A stretch of DNA of 23,318 nucleotides from B1 sp044370475 (GTDB taxonomy: Bacteria; Bacteroidota; Bacteroidia; UKL13-3), in assembly GCA_044370475.1 (NCBI GenBank), contig JBILVK010000044.1:1-23318 (forward strand), read 5' to 3'. Under the pieces are notes generated by a model. It worked only from the letters and a program-made list of their open reading frames with translations. It did not search any database and was not told the origin of the DNA. This document shows, piece after piece, positions 1-7,186 of the stretch. Each line of letters begins with the position of its first letter. The stretch's first letter is position 1. The translations under genes were made by a program, and so were the position numbers.

Positions 1-528
1 TCACTTTGGATTGCTTTCAATAACGACTTTGCTGAATTGCAAAACGCAGACCCAATTTTAAGAGAATCTAGCAGAGTAAAAGGCGTTGTAGCAAGAGAAA
101 CGCAATCAAGTTATAATATTGAAGAGCGTTGGGTAAAAGATGTCTTTCAGGATTACAACCTCACTTGGACAGAAATATTGAATAATGAAACAGGTAATAT
201 CAGTAAAATTTATGGTGTATCATCCATAGCGCAATACGAATCCCCTGCCATTGATGCCTATAGAAAAGATGTTGATATGCTTTCATTAATGTCGGCAGAC
301 GATCCTGAAATTTGGATAAACAATACCCTGAGAGATGTTGTAAACCCATACAATCCGTTTAACCCTGACATACCCTCTCATCATGCCTTTCACGCAAGAG
401 CCTTGAAAGAAAAGGCTGTCGAGGTAGGATTGAAAAACGTTACCTATTATGGAAAAAATCCAATTATTTATGCCGACCCAAGCAACGAAAGTTGGACAGA
501 ATTCTGTAAGAGAAAAATCAATGAATAG
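1..528 (+). CDS. alpha/beta-hydrolase-like protein, C-terminal part (truncated by window edge)
   Basis: The reading frame is open from base 1 to the TAG at 526-528, so the true start lies outside the window; a TTG at 37 is internal. The visible 175 residues include LMSADDPEIWINN followed by an HHAFHA segment and LKEKAVEVGLKNVTYYG. This resembles the C-terminal half of esterase/lipase-like alpha/beta hydrolases (BD-FAE-like), where a late Asp and a His complete the catalytic triad. The nucleophile elbow (G-x-S-x-G) is not in the visible part, so catalytic competence cannot be judged. The tail ends in a charged KRKINE. Nothing links it to the downstream genes: a gap of about 195 bp follows. The family call is moderate and the substrate is unknown. 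Confidence 0.6.
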   Translation, partial: SLWIAFNNDFAELQNADPILRESSRVKGVVARETQSSYNIEERWVKDVFQDYNLTWTEILNNETGNISKIYGVSSIAQYESPAIDAYRKDVDMLSLMSADDPEIWINNTLRDVVNPYNPFNPDIPSHHAFHARALKEKAVEVGLKNVTYYGKNPIIYADPSNESWTEFCKRKINE

Positions 529-618
529 CAATTCATAGAATAATTGATGTGAAAACTAATGGGCAACTGCATCTTACATAGTACTCAGCAAATGTGAAAG
601 CAATATAATAATGATTTT

Positions 619-654
619 TCTTCAAAATATTTCTAAAGAAAATCTTCAAAATAT
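619..654. repeat. 12-bp direct repeat in an AT-rich intergenic gap
   Basis: TCTTCAAAATAT occurs at 619-630 and again at 643-654, a 24-bp period. Between the two copies, TTTTCTT (616-622) can pair with AAGAAAA (636-642) to form a weak hairpin. The gap from 529 to 723 otherwise holds no recognisable gene or convincing promoter. In DNA this AT-rich the repeat may be chance. Confidence 0.35.
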
Positions 655-723
655 ACAATATTTATCATAGTGTAACCAATAGACCACTTTGAGCTTTGAT
701 TAAGAATTAAAATTTCACAAAAC

Positions 724-2187
724 ATGAAAACTACATTTAATGTTAAAATAGCTGTTTTAAGCTTCTTATGGCTTATAGCTAACCCACTCGCATGGGCACA
801 AATTACCATACCTAATGGCAGTTTTGAGAATTGGGATGTTAAATCTGTTTTAACCCCAACAGGTTATGTAAACTCGGAAATAGAGCGGTTTGAGTATTCC
901 CCTATGGGAACATGCGACCGCGTAAGTGATGCCCAAAATGGCAATTATGCTATTAGGGTAACTAGTCGCAAACTTGAAGGCGCTTCTGATATAATGCCTG
1001 GATATTTTGTTAATTTTATGGCAGATGACGGACCTCCAAACGAATGGCATGGAGGAATGCCTTACAATGAAAAACCAAGTGGAATTACAGGTTACTATAA
1101 ATCCGACTTTAAAACACCAGGCGACTCAGCATTTATCCTATTGGTTTTCTCTAAAAACGGGGTCAATATTGGCAGTTATTTCTTCATGTTTGGCGCCATT
1201 CAAAAAAATGCTTACGCGCCATTCCAATTTACCTTAAACCCTCCTTTGAGTCAAACACCAGACTCGCTCATTTTTGGGGCTGTTTCAAGCAATATACTCA
1301 ACGAAACAGCATTTGATGGCAGCATGCTACAATTAGACAATGTATCCTTTACTGGCGTCACAAACCAACCTCTAAATTTGAATGGAAATTTTGAAAACTG
1401 GACATCAGTTGACAAAGAAAGTCCCAATAAATGGAAGGTGAAAACTGCAGTGCAAGATATCAACCCCAAAACTACCGACAAATACAAAGGAGATTATGCC
1501 TTAAAACTAATTAGTTCCAAATGGCAAGATGGAAGCTCCAGTGGTATTGAAGAATCAACAGCAAGTACAGGGCATTATACGCAAACTGGCAATGAGGGTG
1601 GATTTCCATTTACCAACTATTTCGACACCATTTCTTTATGGTATAAATACACTACGCCTGGAAATTCTAAAGGAGCAATGTACTTTACCATTAAGAAAAA
1701 TGGCAACATCATTGGTGGCAAAAGAGTTGAACTTGACCCATGGAACAACGGTTTTAAATACCTAGAATATGCTATTGATGCAACTTGGCAAGGTCCGCCA
1801 GATTCTCTTATTGTGAGCTTCTCCAGCATCAGAAATGACTTGGATCAAACAAATTTAATGAACAATGGCGCCACTTTAATTATAGACGAAGTGCAACTCA
1901 AATCACAGAAATTAAATACGGGACTGCCCAGGAATTGGTTTTATAATAATGTAAAAGTGTTCCCAAATCCAACAAAAGATATCATTAGCATTTCAATACC
2001 CGAAAACGAATGGGAAGTCAATACTTATTTTATAGTTCTGAACCAATTAGGACAGGAAATCGCGCAAACACATTTAAACAAACCAGAATCACAAGCTTCA
2101 TTGCAAGGATTAAAACCAGGAGTCTATCATTATACAATAAGAACTGAAAGCAAAACTTTAAAGACTGGCAAACTGCTCATTGATTAA
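724..2187 (+). CDS. secreted protein with two related N-terminal modules and a T9SS sorting domain
   Basis: This 487-residue protein starts with a Sec signal peptide (positive MKTTFNVK, hydrophobic core, probable cleavage after AWAQ near residue 26). Two similar modules follow. The first opens with NGSFENWD near residue 31 and the second with NGNFENWT near residue 219. Each ends in a strand containing LQLDNVSF or LIIDEVQL. This opening and closing pattern is typical of jelly-roll, carbohydrate-binding-like modules in Bacteroidota exoproteins. From about residue 412 the sequence KVFPNPTKDIISISI, then LNQLGQEI and LKPGVYHYTI, is a type A T9SS C-terminal sorting domain. The protein should therefore cross the outer membrane and be anchored or released at the surface. 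No catalytic domain is visible, so a binding or adhesive role is the most one can infer. Confidence 0.85.
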   Translation: MKTTFNVKIAVLSFLWLIANPLAWAQITIPNGSFENWDVKSVLTPTGYVNSEIERFEYSPMGTCDRVSDAQNGNYAIRVTSRKLEGASDIMPGYFVNFMADDGPPNEWHGGMPYNEKPSGITGYYKSDFKTPGDSAFILLVFSKNGVNIGSYFFMFGAIQKNAYAPFQFTLNPPLSQTPDSLIFGAVSSNILNETAFDGSMLQLDNVSFTGVTNQPLNLNGNFENWTSVDKESPNKWKVKTAVQDINPKTTDKYKGDYALKLISSKWQDGSSSGIEESTASTGHYTQTGNEGGFPFTNYFDTISLWYKYTTPGNSKGAMYFTIKKNGNIIGGKRVELDPWNNGFKYLEYAIDATWQGPPDSLIVSFSSIRNDLDQTNLMNNGATLIIDEVQLKSQKLNTGLPRNWFYNNVKVFPNPTKDIISISIPENEWEVNTYFIVLNQLGQEIAQTHLNKPESQASLQGLKPGVYHYTIRTESKTLKTGKLLID

Positions 2188-2244
2188 CCTAGATAAGTAT
2201 TTAGATTTTAGCATGAATAACTTTATATCGAAAACTTAAGCTTA

Positions 2245-2286
2245 TATTGCTTCATTCATTCGGATATTCGTTTGAATGAAGCAATA
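2245..2286 (+). promoter_or_regulatory. perfect 14-bp inverted repeat just before an ATG
   Basis: TATTGCTTCATTCA (2245-2258) is exactly complementary to TGAATGAAGCAATA (2273-2286), leaving a 14-nt loop. The loop can itself pair partly through CGGATATTCG. The stem ends 4 nt before the ATG at 2291 and no T-run follows, so it is a poor intrinsic terminator. It could be an operator or an RNA hairpin that limits translation of the next gene. It may also serve as the 3' end of the preceding T9SS gene's transcript. The structure is seen directly; the role is inference. Confidence 0.55.
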
Positions 2287-2290
2287 ACGA

Positions 2291-2809
2291 ATGAAGGATT
2301 ATGACATTTGGTTGATGATTACTCGTCACCTAGCCAAAGATGAAAACGAACAAGAAAAAGAGGTGTTTTTTATCTGGCTGAACCAAAACCCAAATAATCA
2401 AATCTATTTTAACAGGGTTTAAAAAGTGTGGGATGCCGAAGAAGAAATAGGCACAAGCGAAGCTCCCAAATTAAGCTTTCTAGAACAACTCACCTTGTCC
2501 AATATTGTTGATTTTATTTCCAAGCAAGCACTTGGAAACATCATTGGTATTGCGGTTGGTTTATGGGTTTCCAAAACGTTTACACACGCTGTCATGGAAC
2601 GAAAAAGATTGGATAATCTGTTTGGTTTGCTGCACAGAAAAACCACCATTGTGAATGAAATTCCAAATTGGCTTCAAACCACCATTTCCATTCTAGTTGG
2701 ATATATTTCGCTTGAAATTGTACACTACTTTTTGCAGAGCAAACAATTTATTGCATTATGGAAAATGATTACCAAGAAAAGGGAAAAAAAAGCCCAACAC
2801 ACGCTTTAA
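2291..2809 (+). pseudogene. anti-sigma/FecR-N-like small membrane protein gene interrupted by an in-frame TAA
   Basis: An ATG at 2291 opens a frame reading MKDYDIWLMITRHLAKDENE, then EVFFIWLNQNPNNQIYFNRV. It meets TAA at 2420-2422 and continues in the same frame as K-VWDAEEEIG up to the stop at 2807-2809. The N-terminal part resembles the short helical N-terminus of FecR-type anti-sigma factors (a WL..NP.N...F..V.K.W pattern). The residues KVWD just after the stop complete that pattern, so the TAA looks like a nonsense change of a Lys codon (AAA to TAA). The downstream part has two probable membrane helices (about residues 34-56 and 82-104 counted from the GTG at 2426) and a basic tail. No FecR barrel domain is present and no sigma factor is adjacent. 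Alternatives are reinitiation at the GTG at 2426, 3 nt after the stop, or a sequencing error. Confidence 0.6.
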
Positions 2810-2901
2810 AAAAATTTTACAATCATTAAGTGTTTCTCCATTCATATACTTACTATTCTAAAATAAACTATATTTGAGTTAAACTTATAAAGTAACTCTA
2901 T

Positions 2902-3447
2902 TTGAATTCTTTTAGCAGCAATATTGAATGGCAACCAACTTCTCTAGAAAGTGATTTAATAAAGCTGTTGCCTATACAGCCAGAGGATTTTGAGACTTTG
3001 TATGAGGTGGCTTCCGACCCTTTGATTTGGGAGCAACATCCCAAAAAGGAGCGGTACAAAAGGGAAGTATTTATGCGCTTTTTTGAACATGCCATTACCC
3101 ATAGATCTGCCTTCTTAATTGCGGATAAAGCAACAAATAAAATTATTGGCTCTTCTGGATATTATGATTTTAACGCAAATGATTCTTGCATTACCATTGG
3201 CTATACTTTTTTGGCTCGAAAATACTGGGGTGGCAAGTATAACTATGCATCCAAAAAACTGCTGCTAGATTATGCCTTTCAATTTGTAGATAAGGTCTAT
3301 TTTCATATTGGTTCAGACAATAAACGCTCGCAATTGGCTATTACCAAAATTGGAGCCAAAAAGGTGAGGGAATTTATAACAGAAGATAAAGGTACAGAGT
3401 TTGAATATGTGATAGAAAAGATGCATTGGCAAATGGATAATTTTTGA
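2902..3447 (+). CDS. GNAT family N-acetyltransferase
   Basis: This 181-residue protein is of usual length for a single-domain GNAT enzyme of the ribosomal-protein/amino-acid acetyltransferase type, which moves an acetyl group from acetyl-CoA to an amine. The visible pattern includes LIKLLPIQPEDFETLYEVASD at the N-terminus, KIIGSSGYYDF at the beta4 strand, IGYTFLARKYWGGKYNYASKKLLLDYAF around the acetyl-CoA loop and helix, and IGSDNKRSQLAITKIGAK near the C-terminus. The first in-frame ATG is near residue 57, which would delete conserved N-terminal sequence. A TAA in frame at 2893-2895 blocks any earlier start. Translation therefore probably begins at the TTG at 2902, or at another non-ATG codon nearby. 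The substrate is unknown. It sits alone between the broken anti-sigma-like gene and the sulfur block. Confidence 0.8.
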   Translation: MNSFSSNIEWQPTSLESDLIKLLPIQPEDFETLYEVASDPLIWEQHPKKERYKREVFMRFFEHAITHRSAFLIADKATNKIIGSSGYYDFNANDSCITIGYTFLARKYWGGKYNYASKKLLLDYAFQFVDKVYFHIGSDNKRSQLAITKIGAKKVREFITEDKGTEFEYVIEKMHWQMDNF

Positions 3448-3513
3448 AAATCATACCAGAAACAATAAGTGCAAAAAATACTTACATTGCGCAAACCTAA
3501 ATAATTAATTGTT

Positions 3514-4152
3514 ATGCCATTAAAGGAAAGTTTACATGCTTTTTTCCCAAGTTTTGAAGAGCCTTTAATCGATTGCATTATCAAGCATGGTTCGTTAAAA
3601 AAGTTTCAACCAGGGCAAATCATCATGAATTATGGTGCAGAGATGAATCATACCATGCTAATTACTAAAGGCAGGGTAAAAATATATACCGAAGGAGAAG
3701 AAGCAGAGGAGTTTTTTATGTATCATCTTGAACCTGGTCAGGCCTGCGCGCTTTCATTTATTTGTGCTGCACGTAACAAGAAAAGCGATTTAGAAGCTGT
3801 TGCTGCAGAAGAAACTGAGGTAATTCTTATTCCACTAGATACCATGGATGAATTTATGACTAGGTATAGGTCTTGGTATTATTTTGTGGTGGAGAGTTAC
3901 AGAAAACGTTACCAAGAATTGTTAGATGCGCTGCGCAGTGTTGCATTTCATAGCATGGACGAAAGGCTAGAATATTATTTAATACGACAAAAAAATAGCA
4001 GCAACAACCCTATTTTATATATCACACATGAACAAATTGCTAGAGACCTAAACTCCTCTCGTGTGGTTATTTCTAGGCTATTAAAACAAATGGAAATAAA
4101 GGGCAAAGTTGTCTTAAATAGGAATAGCATTGAACTTGTTGCACCCAAATAA
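3514..4152 (+). CDS. Crp/Fnr family transcriptional regulator, probable controller of the sulfur genes
   Basis: This is a 212-residue regulator of normal family length. Residues about 25-115 form a cNMP-binding-type beta-roll (FQPGQIIMNYGAEMNHTMLITKG). A dimerisation helix follows near 118-145. A winged helix-turn-helix lies at about 168-205, with THEQIARDLNSSRVVISRLLKQ as the recognition region. No Fnr-like N-terminal cysteine cluster is present. Cys78 and Cys84 lie in the roll (PGQACALSFIC), where they could react with persulfide or oxidants; that is inference. The gene opens the sulfur block, 70 bp before tauE and in the same direction. Two TGTnAC-N4-GTnACA palindromes downstream fit the symmetrical sites used by this family. 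The effector is not known from sequence. Confidence 0.85.
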   Translation: MPLKESLHAFFPSFEEPLIDCIIKHGSLKKFQPGQIIMNYGAEMNHTMLITKGRVKIYTEGEEAEEFFMYHLEPGQACALSFICAARNKKSDLEAVAAEETEVILIPLDTMDEFMTRYRSWYYFVVESYRKRYQELLDALRSVAFHSMDERLEYYLIRQKNSSNNPILYITHEQIARDLNSSRVVISRLLKQMEIKGKVVLNRNSIELVAPK

Positions 4153-4159
4153 ATTACTT

Positions 4160-4175
4160 TGTAACTTTTGTAACA
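4160..4175. promoter_or_regulatory. candidate Crp/Fnr operator upstream of tauE
   Basis: TGTAACTTTTGTAACA has half-sites TGTAAC and GTAACA separated by 4 bp, fitting TGTnAC-N4-GTnACA. It starts 8 bp after the stop of the Crp/Fnr gene. Its centre (4167.5) lies 36.5 bp before the final G of GACATTTG (4197-4204), which resembles the Bacteroidota -7 element TAnnTTTG. If that element is used, the site is centred near -41.5, the classic class II activator position. No good -33 TTTG is placed for that element, consistent with activator dependence. Binding is inferred. Confidence 0.55.
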
Positions 4176-4222
4176 TATAGATCTTGTAGCTAGTAGGACA
4201 TTTGTAATTCTAAAAATAACAA

Positions 4223-5023
4223 ATGGAAATAGTTGGATATTTATTAGCAGCCTTAGTTGGCGTATCTCTGGGACTTATAGGTAGTGGAGGATCTATTCTC
4301 ACTGTCCCTATATTAGTTTACATCATGGGCATTAATCCTGTTGCAGCCACAGCTTACTCACTATTTATTGTAGGCACTACTGCATTAGTAGGAGGGGTTC
4401 AAAGCGCAATAAATAAACGAGTAGATTTTAAAACTGTGCTCATATTTGGTATCCCATCAATTATTGCAGTGTATGCCACAAGGCTTTGGTTGGTGCCATT
4501 TATCCCTGACAGCTTAGGTACCTTGCTTGGGTTTGAGATTACCAAACCTATTGCCCTTATGTTATTATTTGCTGTTGTTATGTTAATGGCCTCCTACTCT
4601 ATGATTAAACCAAGTAAAAAGAAAGAGACTATTGACGAAAATGCACCTAGGGTTTATAATTATCCATTGATATTATTAGAAGGAAGTATAGTGGGTATTT
4701 TAACAGGATTAGTTGGCGCAGGTGGTGGTTTTTTAATTATTCCTGCTCTGGTACTTATGGCCAAAATGCCTATGAAATTAGCTGTTGGCACCTCACTCTT
4801 TATCATTGCCATTAAATCATTATTTGGTTTTATTGGCGACATTCAATCTGGCTTGGCCATTGATTGGAAGCTTCTAACATTTTTTACCCTAGCGGCTGTG
4901 ATAGGAATCTTTGGAGGCATATACCTATCCAAAAAAATGGATGGAGCCAAATTAAAAACAGGCTTTGGCTGGTTCGTACTTATTATGGGTATTTACATTA
5001 TTGCCAAAGAGTTATTTTTATAA
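4223..5023 (+). CDS. TauE/SafE family permease, probable sulfite/sulfur-compound exporter
   Basis: This 266-residue integral inner-membrane protein has seven to eight predicted membrane helices in two related halves. Each half begins with a glycine-rich helix: LGLIGSGGSILTVPIL near residue 16 and LTGLVGAGGGFLIIPAL near residue 160. This is the internal duplication of the TauE/SafE (DUF81) family. A charged cytoplasmic linker (KPSKKKETIDENAPR) lies between the halves. Family members export sulfite, sulfoacetate or related anions. Placement directly before a persulfide dioxygenase-rhodanese fusion matches the S. aureus cst locus, where TauE is thought to remove sulfite made during persulfide oxidation. 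A candidate operator and -7-like element lie in the 70 bp upstream. The specific substrate is inferred from context. Confidence 0.85.
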   Translation: MEIVGYLLAALVGVSLGLIGSGGSILTVPILVYIMGINPVAATAYSLFIVGTTALVGGVQSAINKRVDFKTVLIFGIPSIIAVYATRLWLVPFIPDSLGTLLGFEITKPIALMLLFAVVMLMASYSMIKPSKKKETIDENAPRVYNYPLILLEGSIVGILTGLVGAGGGFLIIPALVLMAKMPMKLAVGTSLFIIAIKSLFGFIGDIQSGLAIDWKLLTFFTLAAVIGIFGGIYLSKKMDGAKLKTGFGWFVLIMGIYIIAKELFL

Positions 5024-5047
5024 CGGTCTGAACCAACAAAGCGCGAA

Positions 5048-5063
5048 TGTAACTTATGTGACA
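5048..5063. promoter_or_regulatory. candidate Crp/Fnr operator upstream of the cstB-like gene
   Basis: TGTAACTTATGTGACA matches the site at 4160-4175 at 14 of 16 positions and keeps the TGTnAC-N4-GTnACA symmetry. Its centre (5055.5) is again 36.5 bp before the last G of a degenerate -7-like sequence, CACCTTCG (5085-5092). A second overlapping short palindrome, GTGA-CAAA-TCAC, spans 5058-5069. The site lies in the 103-bp gap between tauE and the cstB-like gene, implying a second promoter for the long downstream operon. Confidence 0.55.
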
Positions 5064-5126
5064 AATCACGTGAAACTACTTCCTCACCTTCGTGTTATTA
5101 AACTAAAACAAATTAAATTATTATAT

Positions 5127-6542
5127 ATGAATATTGAACAAATTTATACGGGATGTTTGGCACAAGGTGCTTATTACATTACCAGCAACGGCGAAGCCGC
5201 AATTATTGATCCATTAAGAGAGGTACAACCTTATCTTGATAGAGCCGAAAAAGATGGTGTAACAATTAAGTACATTTTCGAAACACATTTTCATGCCGAT
5301 TTTGTAAGTGGTCATTTAGATTTAAGCAAGAAAACAGGTGCGGCTATTGTTTTTGGTCCAACCGCTAAACCAGAATTTGAATGTACAGTAGCAACTGATG
5401 GTCAAATTTTTGAGCTAGGAAACATTAAAATAAAAGTACTACACACTCCAGGACATACCATGGAAAGTACTACCTATTTATTACAAGATGAGCAAGGAAA
5501 AGACCATGCTATTTTTAGTGGTGATACTTTATTTATTGGTGATGTAGGAAGACCAGACTTAGCACAAAAAGCAGCTGCTATGACACAAGAGCAATTAGCA
5601 GCAACTTTGTTTCATTCATTGCGCACCAAAGTTATGACTTTGGCAGACGATGTAATTGTTTACCCTGCGCATGGTGCTGGTTCGGCTTGTGGCAAAAACA
5701 TGAGCAAGGAAACTGTATCTACCATTGGTGAGCAAAAAGCCAACAACTATGCTTTGCGTGCAGATATGACTGAGCAAGAGTTTGTGAAAGAAGTTACCGA
5801 TGGTTTATTGCCTCCTCCAGGATATTTTGGAATGAATGTGGCAATGAATAAAAAAGGATATGAAAGTTTTGAGAACGTGCTAAACAATGGTATGCGTGCC
5901 CTAAATGCGGATGCTTTTGAGGCAGCAGCAGAGGAAAGTGCTGCTCTTATTTTAGATACACGTGCTGCTGCAGAGTTCTATCAAGGTTTTGTACCACAAA
6001 GCATAAATATTGGACTTAATGGAGATTTTGCTCCGTGGGTAGGTGCAATGATAGTGGATGTAAACCAACCTATTTTATTGGTTGCAGATTCAAGTAAAGT
6101 AGAAGAAGCTGTTACCCGTTTAAGTAGAGTTGGTTTCGACAATATTATAGGACATTTATCTGGTGGATTTGCTTCTTGGGTTGAAAGTGGGAAGGAATTT
6201 GATACCGTTAATCGCATTACACCAGAAACATTTGCTAGCCAAGTTAAAATTGGAGAAAGCACAGTAATAGATGTACGTAAAGAAACAGAATATGCTGCAG
6301 AACATGTGGAAGAAGCATACAGCAAACCACTATCGGCTATTAATGATTGGGTAAAAGATATTAATCCAGAAGAACACTTCTTCTTGCATTGCGCAGGTGG
6401 TTACAGAAGTATGATTGCAGCCAGCATTTTACAAGCCAGAGGCTATAGAAATTTCACTGAAGTGGATGGAGGCTTTAATGCAATTGCTAAAACAAATGTA
6501 CCTAAGACAAATTTTGTTTGTCAAAGTAAGGTTTTGAAATAA
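5127..6542 (+). CDS. persulfide dioxygenase-rhodanese fusion (CstB-like)
   Basis: This 471-residue protein has three domains. Residues 1-250 are a metallo-beta-lactamase fold of the ETHE1/persulfide dioxygenase type. It has the H54-F-H56-A-D58-x4-H63 motif, H110 in a TPGH motif, D133 in SGDTLF and H182 in PAHGAGSACG. Residues about 262-360 are a rhodanese-like domain with no cysteine at the active-loop position (LLVADSSK). Residues about 363-460 are a second rhodanese domain with Cys422 in HCAGGYRS. This dioxygenase, pseudo-rhodanese, active rhodanese order is that of staphylococcal CstB, which oxidises low-molecular-weight persulfide and yields thiosulfate. It should be cytoplasmic. The ATG at 5127 was chosen because the frame runs open upstream into tauE and the homologous N-terminus begins MNIEQIYTGCLAQGAYYI. 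Nearby transport genes fit a persulfide/thiosulfate role. Confidence 0.88.
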   Translation: MNIEQIYTGCLAQGAYYITSNGEAAIIDPLREVQPYLDRAEKDGVTIKYIFETHFHADFVSGHLDLSKKTGAAIVFGPTAKPEFECTVATDGQIFELGNIKIKVLHTPGHTMESTTYLLQDEQGKDHAIFSGDTLFIGDVGRPDLAQKAAAMTQEQLAATLFHSLRTKVMTLADDVIVYPAHGAGSACGKNMSKETVSTIGEQKANNYALRADMTEQEFVKEVTDGLLPPPGYFGMNVAMNKKGYESFENVLNNGMRALNADAFEAAAEESAALILDTRAAAEFYQGFVPQSINIGLNGDFAPWVGAMIVDVNQPILLVADSSKVEEAVTRLSRVGFDNIIGHLSGGFASWVESGKEFDTVNRITPETFASQVKIGESTVIDVRKETEYAAEHVEEAYSKPLSAINDWVKDINPEEHFFLHCAGGYRSMIAASILQARGYRNFTEVDGGFNAIAKTNVPKTNFVCQSKVLK

Positions 6543-6606
6543 GCAGTTGCTTGCATTTAAATATTGGTATTTAGCAAAATATAAACAGTAATTAATTATA
6601 ATAGTA

Positions 6607-7176
6607 ATGTCGATTATAGAATTTATTTCTCAGCCCTGGCCATGGTATGTGGCCGGGCCACTTATAGGACTTACCGTTCCTACTTTGCTAATTATTGGCA
6701 ATAAAACTTTTGGTATTAGTTCTTCTATGCGCCATGTGTGTGCGGCTTGCATTCCAGGAAATATTAAATTTTTTAAATACGACTGGAAAAAAGAAATCTG
6801 GAACCTATTTTTTGTAGGAGGTATTTTTCTTGGAGGAATGGTTGCTATGATTTTATTAAGCAACAATTTACCTGTGAGTGTGAATCCTGCCTTGGCAGAA
6901 GAATTAAAAGGCTATGGTATTACAGATTACAGCGGCATGGTTCCAAACGAACTGTTTTCGTGGGCTAATTTATTTACTTTAAAAGGCTTTTTAATGATTG
7001 TGGTGGGTGGCTTTTTAGTTGGATTTGGCACACGATATGGTGGTGGTTGTACAAGTGGGCATGCCATCATGGGATTGAGCACTTTGCAATGGCCATCATT
7101 GGTAGCCACATGTTGCTTTATGGCAGGTGGATTTATTATGGCAAATTTTATACTTCCTTTTATACTTAAACTCTAA
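6607..7176 (+). CDS. YeeE/YedE family half-transporter, first of a pair
   Basis: This 189-residue inner-membrane protein has about four to five hydrophobic segments and carries the family signature near residues 139-152 (GFGTRYGGGCTSGHAI), with Cys148. An HVCAACIPGN segment gives Cys45 and Cys48. A loop or periplasmic stretch lies between residues 88 and 118. YeeE/YedE proteins of full length (such as TsuA) move thiosulfate by way of essential cysteines. In many Bacteroidota and Proteobacteria the protein is split into two half-size genes like this one and the next. The start at 6607 is the first ATG, 64 bp after the cstB-like gene. The stop is 10 bp before the partner. The substrate, thiosulfate or sulfane sulfur, is inferred from family and context. 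Confidence 0.85.
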   Translation: MSIIEFISQPWPWYVAGPLIGLTVPTLLIIGNKTFGISSSMRHVCAACIPGNIKFFKYDWKKEIWNLFFVGGIFLGGMVAMILLSNNLPVSVNPALAEELKGYGITDYSGMVPNELFSWANLFTLKGFLMIVVGGFLVGFGTRYGGGCTSGHAIMGLSTLQWPSLVATCCFMAGGFIMANFILPFILKL

Positions 7177-7186
7177 TTCTTGAAAC

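Noticed and set aside
3487..3494. TTGCGCAA palindrome upstream of the Crp/Fnr gene as an autoregulatory site
   Set aside because: It is only 8 bp long and does not fit the TGTnAC-N4-GTnACA pattern of the other two sites; it could easily be chance.
4965..5126. Upstream extension of the persulfide dioxygenase gene into the end of tauE
   Set aside because: The extra 54 residues have no domain character, overlap tauE in another frame and pass through the candidate operator and promoter. The ATG at 5127 gives the expected family N-terminus.
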